DNA from: Flavobacterium zepuense
GTDB taxonomy: Bacteria > Bacteroidota > Bacteroidia > Flavobacteriales > Flavobacteriaceae
Reading direction: 5' to 3'
NCBI RefSeq assembly: GCF_007097145.1
Contig: NZ_VJVZ01000005.1
Coordinates: 248,001-312,000, forward strand
DNA length: 64,000 nucleotides
The notes below the pieces were generated by a model that was given only the letters and a program-made list of their open reading frames with translations, had not been told where the DNA came from and made no database searches. Shown here piece by piece: positions 44,827 to 54,148 of the stretch. Every line of letters starts with the position of its first letter. Position 1 is the first letter of the stretch. A program made the translations under genes and the position numbers.

Positions 44827-45246
44827 ATGAAACATTTTTTGTTAGTGCTCCTGGCGTCTTTTACACTGCTTTCATGTGGTGGTGGCGTTAGTAGCGATGA
44901 TATTGCTAAGTTAAACGGTTACTGGGAGATAGCCAGCGTAAACATGCCCGATGGTTCTGAAAAAAACTATAAAGTTAATCCTACCATCGACTTTTTTAAG
45001 GTGGAAGGCAAGGCGGGTTTCCGCAAAAAGGTAATGCCGCAGTACGACGGCAGCTATAGGGTAAATGACCTTTCGGAAAAATTTACCATATCCGAAAAAG
45101 ATGGAAAGACTTTTGTGAATTATGCTACCCAATATGCAAAATGGCAGGAAGAATTATTGGAGCTTAATGATGATGAACTGGTGGTTAAAAACCAGCATGG
45201 TATAGAATACCACTACAAGAAACCGGTACCTTTTACAGTAAAATAA
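44827..45246 (+). CDS. Small lipoprotein of unknown function
   Basis: A 139-residue lipoprotein with lipobox LLSC (Cys17) followed by GGGVSSDD, as in the export sequence of surface lipoproteins. The mature part is a lipocalin-like or beta-sandwich pattern: LNGYWEIASVNMPDGSEKNY and DGSYRVNDLSEKFTI. Short lipocalin-like lipoproteins are common in Flavobacteriaceae. It overlaps the start of the DUF721 gene by one base (TAATG), so they are co-translated. Confidence 0.75.
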   Translation: MKHFLLVLLASFTLLSCGGGVSSDDIAKLNGYWEIASVNMPDGSEKNYKVNPTIDFFKVEGKAGFRKKVMPQYDGSYRVNDLSEKFTISEKDGKTFVNYATQYAKWQEELLELNDDELVVKNQHGIEYHYKKPVPFTVK

Positions 45247-45542
45247 TGGCAAAACGGCTCAATGATAACAACTCTTTAAGCGATGTGCTTAAACATATTA
45301 TGGAATCTAACAACCTGCAAAAGGGGTTAGATAAGATTGATGTGCGCGAAGCGTGGAAAAACCTTATGGGTAATGGTGTAAACAATTACACCCGCGAGAT
45401 CATGCTTAAAAACGGTACGCTGTATGTAGAGCTTACATCGGCCGTTTTAAGGGAAGAGCTGAGCTATGGCCGCGAAAAGATAGTGAAGATGATTAACGAA
45501 GATCTTGGCCGCGAAGTGGTTACTACCGTTGTACTACGATAA
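45246..45542 (+). CDS. DUF721 (DciA-like) protein
   Basis: A 98-residue protein with the DUF721 pattern: SLSDVLKHIMESNNLQKGLD, then REAWKNLMGNGVNNYTREIM and YVELTSAVLREELSYGREKI. The wider family includes DciA, a helicase loader for DnaB. The Bacteroidetes form is shorter and its loading role is inferred only. It overlaps the lipoprotein gene (TAATG) and is followed by a terminator. Confidence 0.88.
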   Translation: MAKRLNDNNSLSDVLKHIMESNNLQKGLDKIDVREAWKNLMGNGVNNYTREIMLKNGTLYVELTSAVLREELSYGREKIVKMINEDLGREVVTTVVLR

Positions 45543-45545
45543 ACA

Positions 45546-45574
45546 AAAATGCCGCTATAAAGCGGCATTTTTTA
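45546..45574. terminator. Terminator between the DUF721 gene and ndk
   Basis: AAAAATGCCGCT pairs with AGCGGCATTTTT around a very short ATAA loop, 12 bp, flanked by T-runs on both strands, ending the two convergent genes. Confidence 0.92.
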
Positions 45575-45596
45575 TATGATCTTGTTTGTAAGATTC

Positions 45597-46016
45597 TTAG
45601 AACTGCTCCCTGCCGGAAAAATGGAAAGCACCTTCTAAAGCTGCATTCTCATCGCTGTCAGATCCGTGAACGGCATTTTCGCCTACAGATGTAGCATATT
45701 TTTTACGGATAGTGCCTTCGGCAGCATCAGCAGGGTTTGTAGCGCCTATAAGAGCCCTGAAATCCTCAACAGCGTTGTCTTTTTCAAGTATTGCAGCCAC
45801 GATAGGGCCACGAGACATAAATTCTACAAGTTCGCCATAAAAAGGCCTTTCGCTGTGTACTGCATAAAATGCTTTAGCATCAGCTACAGTAAGTTGCGTT
45901 AATTTTAAAGATACGATCCTGAAGCCAGCATCGGTAATCATTGCTAAAATCCCACCGATATGCCCTTTTTCAACTGCATCCGGCTTAATCATGGTAAATG
46001 TCCTGTTTGTTGCCAT
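45597..46016 (-). CDS. ndk: Nucleoside-diphosphate kinase
   Basis: A 139-residue NDK that passes a phosphate from ATP to other NDPs. Motifs are [18 protein letters not shown] at the start, the Kpn-loop region with [33 protein letters not shown], and the catalytic His in [13 protein letters not shown]. It stands alone on the minus strand. Full length, nothing unusual. Confidence 0.97.
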   Translation of the reverse strand: MATNRTFTMIKPDAVEKGHIGGILAMITDAGFRIVSLKLTQLTVADAKAFYAVHSERPFYGELVEFMSRGPIVAAILEKDNAVEDFRALIGATNPADAAEGTIRKKYATSVGENAVHGSDSDENAALEGAFHFSGREQF

Positions 46017-46062
46017 TGTAATTTTAAATTTTTTGCAAAAGTAGGAGTTTTATATTAATTAC

Positions 46063-46359
46063 TTAATATTTCTTTGGTTTTTGTCCCGGATTTTTCGAGG
46101 TGTTGAAGACAGCATGTATAATTACATTTTCTTCGTGTATATCATAAATTATAATAAATGGAAATTTTTTAAGAACACATTCCCTTAAAGGACGGCGCTT
46201 AACCGGAAACAGATAAGGATTTGTAATTATGTATTTCACCGTAGCAGCAAAGTCTTCGTAGAAACGATTGCCCAAACCGGGCTGCTTTTCATTATACCAA
46301 TCCATGCTTTCCCAAATATCTATTTTTGCCGATAAAAGTATATCAAGCTTAAAACCCAT
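46063..46359 (-). CDS. RelE/ParE-family toxin
   Basis: A 98-residue toxin of the RelE/ParE superfamily: an N-terminal helix pair with DILLSAKIDIWESMDWYNEK, then a short basic segment with the ParE-like LPKRRPLREC pattern (here PVKRRPLRECVLKKFPFII) and a C-terminal strand. ParE members poison gyrase; RelE members cut mRNA on the ribosome. The type cannot be fixed. The ATG at 46359 overlaps the antitoxin stop by 11 bases, a usual arrangement; an in-frame ATG 11 codons earlier is possible. Confidence 0.85.
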   Translation of the reverse strand: MGFKLDILLSAKIDIWESMDWYNEKQPGLGNRFYEDFAATVKYIITNPYLFPVKRRPLRECVLKKFPFIIIYDIHEENVIIHAVFNTSKNPGQKPKKY

Positions 46360-46582
46360 ATTTCTTTTTGATTTCAGTATCAAACTCTTCAAAGGAAATA
46401 GCCGATGACGGATTTTTAAGATACTCTTCCCGTCGTTCCATCACAATGGCATACTGCTCATCTGTCATCAGGGACGAACTACCATTTTCAGCCAGGATTT
46501 CGCTTATCCTGTCTAAAATATAGGGGTTATCTACCTTATCTATCTCATTTTTAAGCCTGTTTTTCTCTTCTGTAATATTCAT
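46349..46582 (-). CDS. Antitoxin of the RelE/ParE pair
   Basis: A 77-residue acidic-basic protein, MNITEEKNRLKNEIDKVDNP then LMTDEQYAIVMERREEYLKN and SAISFEEFDTEIKKKYGF. Its size, position just upstream of the toxin, and C-terminal helix (FEEFDTEIKK) match antitoxins that wrap the toxin; a DNA-binding domain is not clear in the first half. It would also repress the pair if that domain exists. Confidence 0.8.
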   Translation of the reverse strand: MNITEEKNRLKNEIDKVDNPYILDRISEILAENGSSSLMTDEQYAIVMERREEYLKNPSSAISFEEFDTEIKKKYGF

Positions 46583-46617
46583 GGCATAACAATTTATTAT
46601 TGTAAAAATACTAAATT

Positions 46618-48207
46618 TTAAAGCACAATAACGTTAAATTCCTGTTGCAGAGGCTTTAACTGTTTAAACAGCTCTTCAACTATCTTACCGTCGTAATCAA
46701 GGTAGAACTCAGAGAAATTAGCCCGGCGCTCCTGCAGGCTCTGGTGCGGGAACATCTCGTTTTGCAATAATGCAATACGTTGAAGCTGAGTCTCATGGCT
46801 GCGTTTTTCAGCGCGGAGCAATTTCTTTTCAAGGTTTTCTAAACCTTTTAACTGCTTGATTCTTTGGGCTTTTACAGCACCTGTAAAGGAAGCATCCGTC
46901 TTTGTGGCCATAGCCTCCAGTGTATCAAACTGTTGGGTAAGGAATTCCTTCTGCTCGGTAAAGTCGAGCCTGAACTCAGAGAACTCGTGTATCTTTCTGT
47001 TAAGCAGGGTTTGCTGTTTTGTAAAGGCATCTGCCCAGCTAAGTTGCAGTTTATCAAGCTTTTCTGCTTGTTTTTGTGTTGCCAGTAGTACCGAATTACG
47101 CAGCAGCAAAATAGGGAAGGTAACCTTGGCAGAATTAAATAACTGCTTCAATTCCAACCAGTAAGCCAGTTCGCCCCCGCCGCCTATGTAGCACAGGTTA
47201 GGCAGTATCACTTCCTGGTACAGCGGCCTCATGATAACGTTGGGGCTAAACCTCTCCGGATGGGCCTCTAAAAGGCTTAATATTTCACTTTTGGAGTACG
47301 AGATTGGCGTATTGTTCACCTTAAATACATCGTCTTCAAAAATTATGCGTTCGCGAAGGTTGTCCTCAATATAAAACAAATTTATTTCGCGCGGGTTAAC
47401 CTGAATGTTGTAGTCTTTTAAAAGTTCGGTTGCCTCGGCAACTTTTTGGTGCGACGTCTGGTTCAGAAGCTCTTCTTTAATGTGCGGAATAAATAGCCTC
47501 TTGAGGTTGGCATCATCGCCATCAATAATCATGAGCCCCTGCTTGCCAAAAAGCTTGTTGGCTAAAAAGCGGGTAGCATCGGCAAGGTTGTCGTGCTTAA
47601 GGTACGTCGACTCAAATAAACTGGTAAGCCATTTGGCATTGTTGCCCATGCCAAGTTCTTTTGCAAATACGCCCAGCACGGCTTCGAGCCCTTTAGTAGC
47701 AAACCTGCCCACAGGGCCGCCGCTTTCGCGGTTCCACTTAATTTTCTTATCCTTAAAATTAAAGTAGTTAATCTCTTCAAAATCATGGTCTTCGGTAGCC
47801 ATCCAGTAAATGGGTACAAAATTTTGGTCGGGGTAAGCGGCCTTAAGCTCTTTAGTGAGGTTAATTACCGATACTATTTTGTATAAAAAGTACAGCGGGC
47901 CCGTAAACAAATTAAGCTGATGGCCCGTAGTAATGGTAAAGGTGTTGGGCTGCCTAAGCAGGCCTATGTTTTGTTGGGTAATAATGTACGGCTCCAGGCT
48001 TTTATACTGCTGGTCTAAGGCATCGGCCAGTATGGTGCGCGATTGTGCGGGGTAGTTTTGTTGCTTTTCCTCCAGCTGAAGTTTAAAATTCTCCAATGTA
48101 GGAAACCTGTGGTACAGCGGTTTCAGCGTATCTTTCTGGTTAAGGTAATCGGTTATAAGCGGGGTAAAATATCCTGAACCCTGGTAGGTGATACAGTCTG
48201 ATGGCAT
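46618..48207 (-). CDS. bshC: Bacillithiol biosynthesis cysteine-adding enzyme BshC
   Basis: A 529-residue BshC, the last enzyme of bacillithiol synthesis, which joins cysteine to glucosaminyl-malate. The N-terminus (SDCITYQGSGYFTPLITDYL), the Rossmann-like core with TTGHQLNLFTGPLYFLYK and PIYWMATEDHDFEEINYF, RPLYQEVILPNLCYIGGGGE and the long coiled-coil C-terminal part are all in place. bshA and bshB are not in the window. It is monocistronic. Confidence 0.95.
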   Translation of the reverse strand: MPSDCITYQGSGYFTPLITDYLNQKDTLKPLYHRFPTLENFKLQLEEKQQNYPAQSRTILADALDQQYKSLEPYIITQQNIGLLRQPNTFTITTGHQLNLFTGPLYFLYKIVSVINLTKELKAAYPDQNFVPIYWMATEDHDFEEINYFNFKDKKIKWNRESGGPVGRFATKGLEAVLGVFAKELGMGNNAKWLTSLFESTYLKHDNLADATRFLANKLFGKQGLMIIDGDDANLKRLFIPHIKEELLNQTSHQKVAEATELLKDYNIQVNPREINLFYIEDNLRERIIFEDDVFKVNNTPISYSKSEILSLLEAHPERFSPNVIMRPLYQEVILPNLCYIGGGGELAYWLELKQLFNSAKVTFPILLLRNSVLLATQKQAEKLDKLQLSWADAFTKQQTLLNRKIHEFSEFRLDFTEQKEFLTQQFDTLEAMATKTDASFTGAVKAQRIKQLKGLENLEKKLLRAEKRSHETQLQRIALLQNEMFPHQSLQERRANFSEFYLDYDGKIVEELFKQLKPLQQEFNVIVL

Positions 48208-48270
48208 TGTAATTTATTTTGCGTAAAATTACGGAAAAAACAATAATAAAGCTTTTCCTGCTATAGTAAG

Positions 48271-49356
48271 TTAATAATAAACAATTTCTCTTTTACGGAT
48301 GTAAAGCGGTTTGCCATTTATGCTTTTGGTCTGCTCTGTCCAATTGTCGAATTTGTCGAATCTGTAAGTGTAGGTAGCAGTTGATGTTACACCTGCTTCG
48401 GTATACACTAATTTTACAAGCACATTATTTTTATAAGCGTGCATGGCAGAGATTTGTATTTTATTATCATATGTATGCTGTTGTTCCAGTAAATCATTGT
48501 TATTATCATATTTAAAAGTCCATTCACTAAGTCCGTCTTTTTCTGAAACTACATTGTTATTCTTATCATATTTTAAGTAATATTTTGAAGGCTGACCTGT
48601 AGAGCCTTCCATTTGGCTTTCGTAACTCTTAATCAGGGTTTTATTTCCTCTTTCATCATATTCATATTCATAACGTAAATATTCAGTCCAATATCCCTGA
48701 ACCATTTTTTTTCGTTTAGGATCTTCACTCTCAACAAGCTTATAAGGTTTTAATATGTATGCCCTAACCTGCTTTCCATCGTTGTATTCGTATCTCCACT
48801 GGCTGGTTTTACCTTCATTGTCCATAAAATATTCTTCGGTATCTACAAGGTCTTCTTTATTATATTCGATGCTTTTAAAATTAAAACCAACTTCAGAAAA
48901 ATATCTGTATATAGACCTGAGCCTGTTTTTATAGTCGTAACCCTTTTGAGTCACATTGATATATTCGCCATCAATTTCTTTTTCTTCAATAATTTTTCCC
49001 TCCTTATTGTATTTAAACTCATACGTGGTAAGCAATTCATTATTTTTATAATACCAGGTTTCGCGCACTAACTTGTGCAGTGTATCATATTCCTTTAAAT
49101 AGTTTTGGTAATGTACCCACGGCGTTTTGTACCACAAGGTATTAAAACGCGACGTTGTATAATCCCGACTCATAAAACCATTATGCCCATACTCATCTTC
49201 GGTACTAAAAAGCTTTAAATTTTGCTGAATGCTGTCTAAAAAATACAATTTTTCCCGTACCGATTTCACATTTCCATATACACTATCCTGCACGACTGCC
49301 TGCGAAAAAGCTATAAAGGGAAATAGTAGGGTTATGAGGAGTATTTTAAATTTCAT
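48271..49356 (-). CDS. Exported protein with YD/RHS-like repeats, unknown function
   Basis: A 361-residue exported protein with a signal peptide to about residue 20 (FIAFSQ). The rest is made of tandem short units of the form YDxxNNVxSEKD or YNKEGKIIEEKEIDGE and YEYDERGNKTLIK, resembling YD/RHS-type beta repeats. It has no toxin domain. It is 12 bp from the downstream secreted protein on the same strand, and both may form one transcript. Function is unknown. Confidence 0.75.
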   Translation of the reverse strand: MKFKILLITLLFPFIAFSQAVVQDSVYGNVKSVREKLYFLDSIQQNLKLFSTEDEYGHNGFMSRDYTTSRFNTLWYKTPWVHYQNYLKEYDTLHKLVRETWYYKNNELLTTYEFKYNKEGKIIEEKEIDGEYINVTQKGYDYKNRLRSIYRYFSEVGFNFKSIEYNKEDLVDTEEYFMDNEGKTSQWRYEYNDGKQVRAYILKPYKLVESEDPKRKKMVQGYWTEYLRYEYEYDERGNKTLIKSYESQMEGSTGQPSKYYLKYDKNNNVVSEKDGLSEWTFKYDNNNDLLEQQHTYDNKIQISAMHAYKNNVLVKLVYTEAGVTSTATYTYRFDKFDNWTEQTKSINGKPLYIRKREIVYY

Positions 49357-49368
49357 TGCTGTAAATTA

Positions 49369-49908
49369 TCATTTTTTCAATTGCATTTTTGTCCAGTTTG
49401 CAATTTCAATGTAGCTATCCATGTTTTCAGAGAAATCATAAGTCAGTTTCACTCCGCCCCCTGTTTTTATAGCCATAATAAACGGATAGGTAGGATTGCT
49501 TTTAAGTTCAATATTTCCCAGATTGCATTTTATTACATTGCCCACATCAGTAAAATGTTCAGAATCAAAATCTTTAAGCTGTATAAAGTAATTTTGTAAT
49601 TCTTCTACACCATTATCATTTTTATATTTTTCAGATAAGCAAATGGTGGCTAAAAATCCCTCAGGGCCTATTACATAACTGTATCTTCCCTGTAACCGTA
49701 TTTTTGTCTTTGCATTACCAGCAGGTTCTACCGTATATGTGCAGCTTGTAAAGTTAACAACGCCTCTATGGGCTAAAAAATAAAATTCGGTAGCGTTTAA
49801 GTTGTTAGCAGGCACGGTAAAGGTTATATCATAGCCCATGTGGCTCGAAGCCTGCGGCAACGCTGCAAAACCATAAAGCAAAATAATCAGGGTTAAAATT
49901 CTTTTCAT
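49369..49908 (-). CDS. Secreted protein of unknown function
   Basis: A 179-residue exported protein starting at ATG 49908 (MKRILTLIILLYGFAALPQA), with the signal peptide ending near ALPQA. An in-frame start 10 codons upstream would put extra residues before the signal peptide. The mature part is beta-rich and includes MGYDITFTVPANNLNATEFY. No family is recognised. It lies upstream of the YD-repeat gene on the same strand. Confidence 0.65.
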   Translation of the reverse strand: MKRILTLIILLYGFAALPQASSHMGYDITFTVPANNLNATEFYFLAHRGVVNFTSCTYTVEPAGNAKTKIRLQGRYSYVIGPEGFLATICLSEKYKNDNGVEELQNYFIQLKDFDSEHFTDVGNVIKCNLGNIELKSNPTYPFIMAIKTGGGVKLTYDFSENMDSYIEIANWTKMQLKK

Positions 49909-50001
49909 GAGATGCACATTTACCGTAAATATACTCAAATTCCCTACTCCATGTAAATCCCAAAAATATGCCGTATTTTTGCAGGCTAATACCCCAATGT
50001 T

Positions 50002-52284
50002 TTGAGCACCCCGGTACTAATTATTACTTCGCCTTTTACACAGCTAAACACGCCATACCCGGCATCGGCCTACATAAAAGGATTTTTAAATACTAAAGGT
50101 ATCGCCTCGGTGCAGGCCGATATGGGTATAGAGGTAATACTTAAATTGTTCTCTAAAACCGGGCTTACGGATTTGTTTGAGAAGATAGAGCAGCAATACG
50201 CAATAGGCAACAGGCAATTAGCAAATCTGACAACCGACAACCATCAACTGACAACTAACTTCCAACAACCAACAACCAACAACCAACAACTATCTCCTAA
50301 CGCCCAACGCATCATCGCCTTAAAAAGCGACTATCTAAAAACCATAGATGCCGTTATACTTTTTTTGCAGGGCAAGAACCCTACGCTGAGCCACGTTATT
50401 TGCCGCGAAGATTTTTTACCCGAGGCATCGCGCTTTGCCCAACTGGAAGAACTGGACTGGGCTTTTGGTACCATGGGGCTTCAGGACCGCGCCAAGCACC
50501 TTGCCACGCTGTATTTAGAGGATATATCTGATTTGATTGTGGAGTGTATCGACCCGCATTTTGGCTTTAGCCGCTATGCCGAACGCCTGGGCAGGAGCGC
50601 CAATTCGTTCGACGAGCTGTACGCCAGCCTGCACCAGCCTTTTACGTATATAGATGAGATTTTAGTGGAAATACTGCACGGCCGTATGCAAAGCGTTAAC
50701 CCACAGCTGGTATGCTTTTCGGTGCCGTTTCCGGGTAACCTGTACGCTGCTTTTAGGAGTGCGCAGTATATTAAGCAAAACTTTCCGGGGGTTAAAATTG
50801 CCATGGGCGGCGGTTTCCCCAATACCGAACTCCGCTCGCTTGCTGATGTCCGTGTAATGGAGTTCTTCGACTTTATTACCCTTGATGATGGCGAAGCGCC
50901 CGTTGAGTGCCTTGTAGAACATGTTGAAGGCAAGAGGGATATTAGCCAGCTTAAACGCACCTTTGCCCTTGTAGATGGTGCGGTTAAGTACATAGATAAT
51001 TCAGGCTGCCGTGATTATAAGCAAAGCGAAACGGGTACGCCCGATTATTCAGATCTGCTTTTGGATAGTTATATCTCAGTTATCGAGATCGTTAACCCCA
51101 TGCACAGAATGTGGAGCGATGGCCGCTGGAACAAGCTTACCATGGCACACGGCTGCTACTGGGGCAAGTGCACATTTTGCGATATATCGTTAGATTACAT
51201 AAAAATATATGAACCCGTTGCTGCCAAATTATTGGTAGACCGCATGGAAGAGCTTATAGTGCAAACGGGCCAGAATGGTTTTCATTTTGTAGATGAAGCC
51301 GCCCCGCCCGCCTTAATGCGCGAAGTAGCGTTAGAGATACTGCGCCGCAACCTTGCCGTAACGTGGTGGACGAATATTCGATTTGAAAAAAGCTTTAGCG
51401 CCGACCTGTGCCGCATATTAAAAGCATCGGGATGTATAGCAGTTTCCGGTGGTTTAGAGGTAGCGTCTGATCGATTATTGGAACTGATTCAGAAGGGTGT
51501 GACCGTAGCCCAAGTGGCGCGCGTTACCAACAATTTTACACAGGCCGGCATTATGGTGCATGCCTATTTAATGTATGGTTTCCCAACACAAACCGCACAG
51601 GAAACAATAGATTCGCTCGAAATGGTACGCCAGATGTTCGAGGCAGGTATACTGCAAAGTGGCTTTTGGCACCAGTTTGCCATGACCGCACACAGCCCCG
51701 TGGGCATGTACCCCGAGCAGTTTGGCGTGCTAAAAGAAACCGAAACCATTGGTAGCTTTGCCAATAACGATATTGTGCACATAGATAAAGGTGGCGCCCT
51801 GCACGATAAGTTTAGCTTTGGGCTTAAAAAATCGCTGTTTAATTATATGCACGGCATTTGTTTTGATTTTCAATTACAGGAGTGGTTCGATTTTAAAGTA
51901 CCGCGCACTAAAATTCCGCAGGATTATATTCAGAATGTATTGCTGGAGGAAGATACCTTTACTACCAAACCTACCGCAAAAGTAGTGTGGACAGGGGGCA
52001 GACCATTAGTAACCTATTTTACCAAAAATAAAAAAGGGCGCATGTTTGAAACCGCCTCTTTAACCTTTCATGATAAAAAAGAGAGCTTTACCATACAAAC
52101 TGATAAGGAGCAGGGGGAGTGGCTGGCTAATTTTTTAGAAAAAGCCGCAGTTGCCAATAAAGGTGTTACCACCTTTTTACAGGCAAAGCAAAGTTACGAA
52201 GCCGCCGGGCTTGATGATTTTGAGTTGTTGTGGTACAGCAAGCCGGTTAATACCCTTAGGGAATTTGGGTTGCTGGTGTTGTAA
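50002..52284 (+). CDS. B12-binding-type radical SAM protein
   Basis: A 760-residue protein. The N-terminal part (to about 300) resembles a cobalamin-binding-like domain with IKIAMGGGFPNTELRSL. The radical SAM core starts near 385 with the cysteine cluster HGCYWGKCTFCD, read as Cx4Cx2C rather than the usual Cx3Cx2C. Further landmarks are GFHFVDEAAPPALMREVALE and VSGGLEVASDRLLELIQKGV. The substrate is unknown. Start is TTG at 50002; no upstream ATG is in frame. Residues ~62-100 are a repetitive Q/N/T tract (NNQQLSPN) with repeated DNA, an odd insertion. The adenosyltransferase at 21 kb could supply B12. Confidence 0.85.
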   Translation: MSTPVLIITSPFTQLNTPYPASAYIKGFLNTKGIASVQADMGIEVILKLFSKTGLTDLFEKIEQQYAIGNRQLANLTTDNHQLTTNFQQPTTNNQQLSPNAQRIIALKSDYLKTIDAVILFLQGKNPTLSHVICREDFLPEASRFAQLEELDWAFGTMGLQDRAKHLATLYLEDISDLIVECIDPHFGFSRYAERLGRSANSFDELYASLHQPFTYIDEILVEILHGRMQSVNPQLVCFSVPFPGNLYAAFRSAQYIKQNFPGVKIAMGGGFPNTELRSLADVRVMEFFDFITLDDGEAPVECLVEHVEGKRDISQLKRTFALVDGAVKYIDNSGCRDYKQSETGTPDYSDLLLDSYISVIEIVNPMHRMWSDGRWNKLTMAHGCYWGKCTFCDISLDYIKIYEPVAAKLLVDRMEELIVQTGQNGFHFVDEAAPPALMREVALEILRRNLAVTWWTNIRFEKSFSADLCRILKASGCIAVSGGLEVASDRLLELIQKGVTVAQVARVTNNFTQAGIMVHAYLMYGFPTQTAQETIDSLEMVRQMFEAGILQSGFWHQFAMTAHSPVGMYPEQFGVLKETETIGSFANNDIVHIDKGGALHDKFSFGLKKSLFNYMHGICFDFQLQEWFDFKVPRTKIPQDYIQNVLLEEDTFTTKPTAKVVWTGGRPLVTYFTKNKKGRMFETASLTFHDKKESFTIQTDKEQGEWLANFLEKAAVANKGVTTFLQAKQSYEAAGLDDFELLWYSKPVNTLREFGLLVL

Positions 52285-52287
52285 TAG

Positions 52288-52683
52288 TTACGATTTTTTC
52301 CTTTTTTCCTGAAGCTCGTCGTATTTTTTTTTCTGGTCTTCAGAGAGAAGGGGCTTTATCCTTGTTTCAATTCTATCGTTAATAGCGTTAGCCTTGTCTT
52401 TACGTTCGCTGTCAGTAATGTCTTTAGCCTCGCCAAGTTGGGTAATGGCGCTCCGTTGGTCTTCCATTATTTCCCTAACGGCAGCTATTTGAAAATCATC
52501 CAGTTTTAATTCTTTGGTATAGTAATCAACTGTTAGCTGAACAAAATCAGCAGGCTTGCCTTTCTTACCCTTGGCATTTTTGTACTGCGACTGGCCCACA
52601 CTGCGGTCCATCTGGGCAAAAGCGGTAACGCCTGTAAATAATAAGGCGGCGAAAAGCGCTATATAAAATACTTTAGATTTCAT
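52288..52683 (-). CDS. Small Spy/CpxP-like exported protein
   Basis: A 131-residue periplasmic protein with a signal peptide to AFAQ (about residue 23). The mature helical part, DFVQLTVDYYTKELKLDDFQ then EIMEDQRSAITQLGEA and LLSEDQKKKYDELQEKRKKS, has the LTxxQ-like and helix-turn pattern of Spy/CpxP relatives, which act as periplasmic chaperones or metal sensors. Similarity is weak, so this is a family-level guess. It lies just after the radical SAM gene, which runs the other way. Confidence 0.6.
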   Translation of the reverse strand: MKSKVFYIALFAALLFTGVTAFAQMDRSVGQSQYKNAKGKKGKPADFVQLTVDYYTKELKLDDFQIAAVREIMEDQRSAITQLGEAKDITDSERKDKANAINDRIETRIKPLLSEDQKKKYDELQEKRKKS

Positions 52684-52750
52684 TTTCAGATAATTTTCAA
52701 TATCAAACTTAATAAAAAAAGGCTGAAGTAGTGTGCTTTAGCCTTATATT

Positions 52751-54079
52751 TTAATTTTCAGATACTACTGCCGGTATGCCATAAAGGTCAAACTCGGTAG
52801 CATCAGTAATGGTAATGTTTACAAATTCGCCTGTTTTAAGGTAGGCTATGCTGGCATCTATAAGTACTTCGTTATCAACATCAGGGCTGTCAAACTCGGT
52901 ACGGCCTATAAAGTGGCTGCCCTCTTTACGGTCTATAATGCAACGGAAGGTCTTACCCACTTTCTCCTGGTTAAGTTCCCATGATATTTGCGACTGTATC
53001 TCCATAATTTCGTTGGCACGCTGTTGCTTAACATCGGCCGGAACGTCGTCTACTAAGTTAAAGGCATGGGTGTTTTCTTCGTGCGAATAGGTAAAACAGC
53101 CCAGGCGCTCAAAGCGCATTTCTTCAACCCAGTTTTTCATGATCTGGAAGTCTTCCTCCGTTTCACCCGGATACCCCACAATAAGCGTTGTACGGATGGT
53201 CATGCCCGGTACCGCCTCCCTGAACTGGTGAAGCAACTTAGTGGTTTTTTCTTTTGTTGTACCGCGGCGCATTGATTTTAATATGTTATCCGATATATGC
53301 TGTAGCGGAATATCGATATAATTACAGATCTTCGGCTCACGGTTCATAAGGTCAAGCACATCCATAGGAAAGCCTGATGGAAATGCATAATGCAAGCGTA
53401 TCCACTCAATGCCTTCTACCTTAACAAGGTTTTCCAGCAGCTCTGCAAGGTTACGTTTTTTATAAAGGTCCAGGCCATAATAGGTAAGGTCCTGGGCAAT
53501 AAGTATAAGCTCTTTAACGCCGTTTTTAGCAAGGCCTTCGGCTTCTTTAACCAGTTTTTCTATAGGTTGCGAAACGTGATTGCCACGCATTAGCGGTATG
53601 GCGCAAAAACTGCACGGGCGGTCGCAGCCTTCGGCAATTTTAAGGTAGGCGTAATTTTTAGGGGTAGTGGTAAGGCGTTCGCCAAGCAGCTCATGCCTGT
53701 AATCTGCCCCAAGGGCTTTTAAAAGTCCCGGCAGCTCTGTAGTACCAAAATACTGGTCTACATTAGGAATTTCTTTCTGAAGATCCGGCTTATAGCGTTC
53801 TGATAAACATCCGGTAACAAACACCTTATCTACAAGGCCCTGTTCTTTTTTGTCTACATAATTCAATATCATGTTAACCGACTCTTCCTTAGCATTATCA
53901 ATAAATCCGCAGGTATTTATCACGATGATGTTGCCTTCTTCGTGTGCAGGTGCTTCATGGGTAACATCTTTACCGCTTGCGCGCAGCTGGCCCATTAGCA
54001 CTTCGCTGTCGTACACGTTCTTAGAACATCCCAGCGTGATTACATTGATCTTATTTTTCTTTAACGACTTGGTTCTCAT
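52751..54079 (-). CDS. rimO: Ribosomal protein S12 methylthiotransferase RimO
   Basis: A 442-residue enzyme that methylthiolates Asp88 of S12. The N-terminal UPF0004 domain has NVITLGCSKNVYDSEVLMGQ, with cluster cysteines in GCSKN, NTCGFIDNA and TGCLSERY. The radical SAM CxxxCxxC lies in EGCDRPCSFCAIPLMRG near 155. A C-terminal TRAM domain ends near PAVVSEN. All motifs are intact. In Bacteroidetes it often follows ftsY; here the two genes are about 10 kb apart and on opposite strands. Confidence 0.96.
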   Translation of the reverse strand: MRTKSLKKNKINVITLGCSKNVYDSEVLMGQLRASGKDVTHEAPAHEEGNIIVINTCGFIDNAKEESVNMILNYVDKKEQGLVDKVFVTGCLSERYKPDLQKEIPNVDQYFGTTELPGLLKALGADYRHELLGERLTTTPKNYAYLKIAEGCDRPCSFCAIPLMRGNHVSQPIEKLVKEAEGLAKNGVKELILIAQDLTYYGLDLYKKRNLAELLENLVKVEGIEWIRLHYAFPSGFPMDVLDLMNREPKICNYIDIPLQHISDNILKSMRRGTTKEKTTKLLHQFREAVPGMTIRTTLIVGYPGETEEDFQIMKNWVEEMRFERLGCFTYSHEENTHAFNLVDDVPADVKQQRANEIMEIQSQISWELNQEKVGKTFRCIIDRKEGSHFIGRTEFDSPDVDNEVLIDASIAYLKTGEFVNITITDATEFDLYGIPAVVSEN

Positions 54080-54148
54080 TTACTTGAAATTGGAGTGCAA
54101 AATTAAGCATTTATTAACAGTAACAAGGGGTTTAGTAGTTAAAATGTA

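Noticed and set aside
46063..46582. A defence island around the toxin-antitoxin pair
   Set aside because: Neighbours are ndk and bshC, both core genes; only the isolated pair is present.
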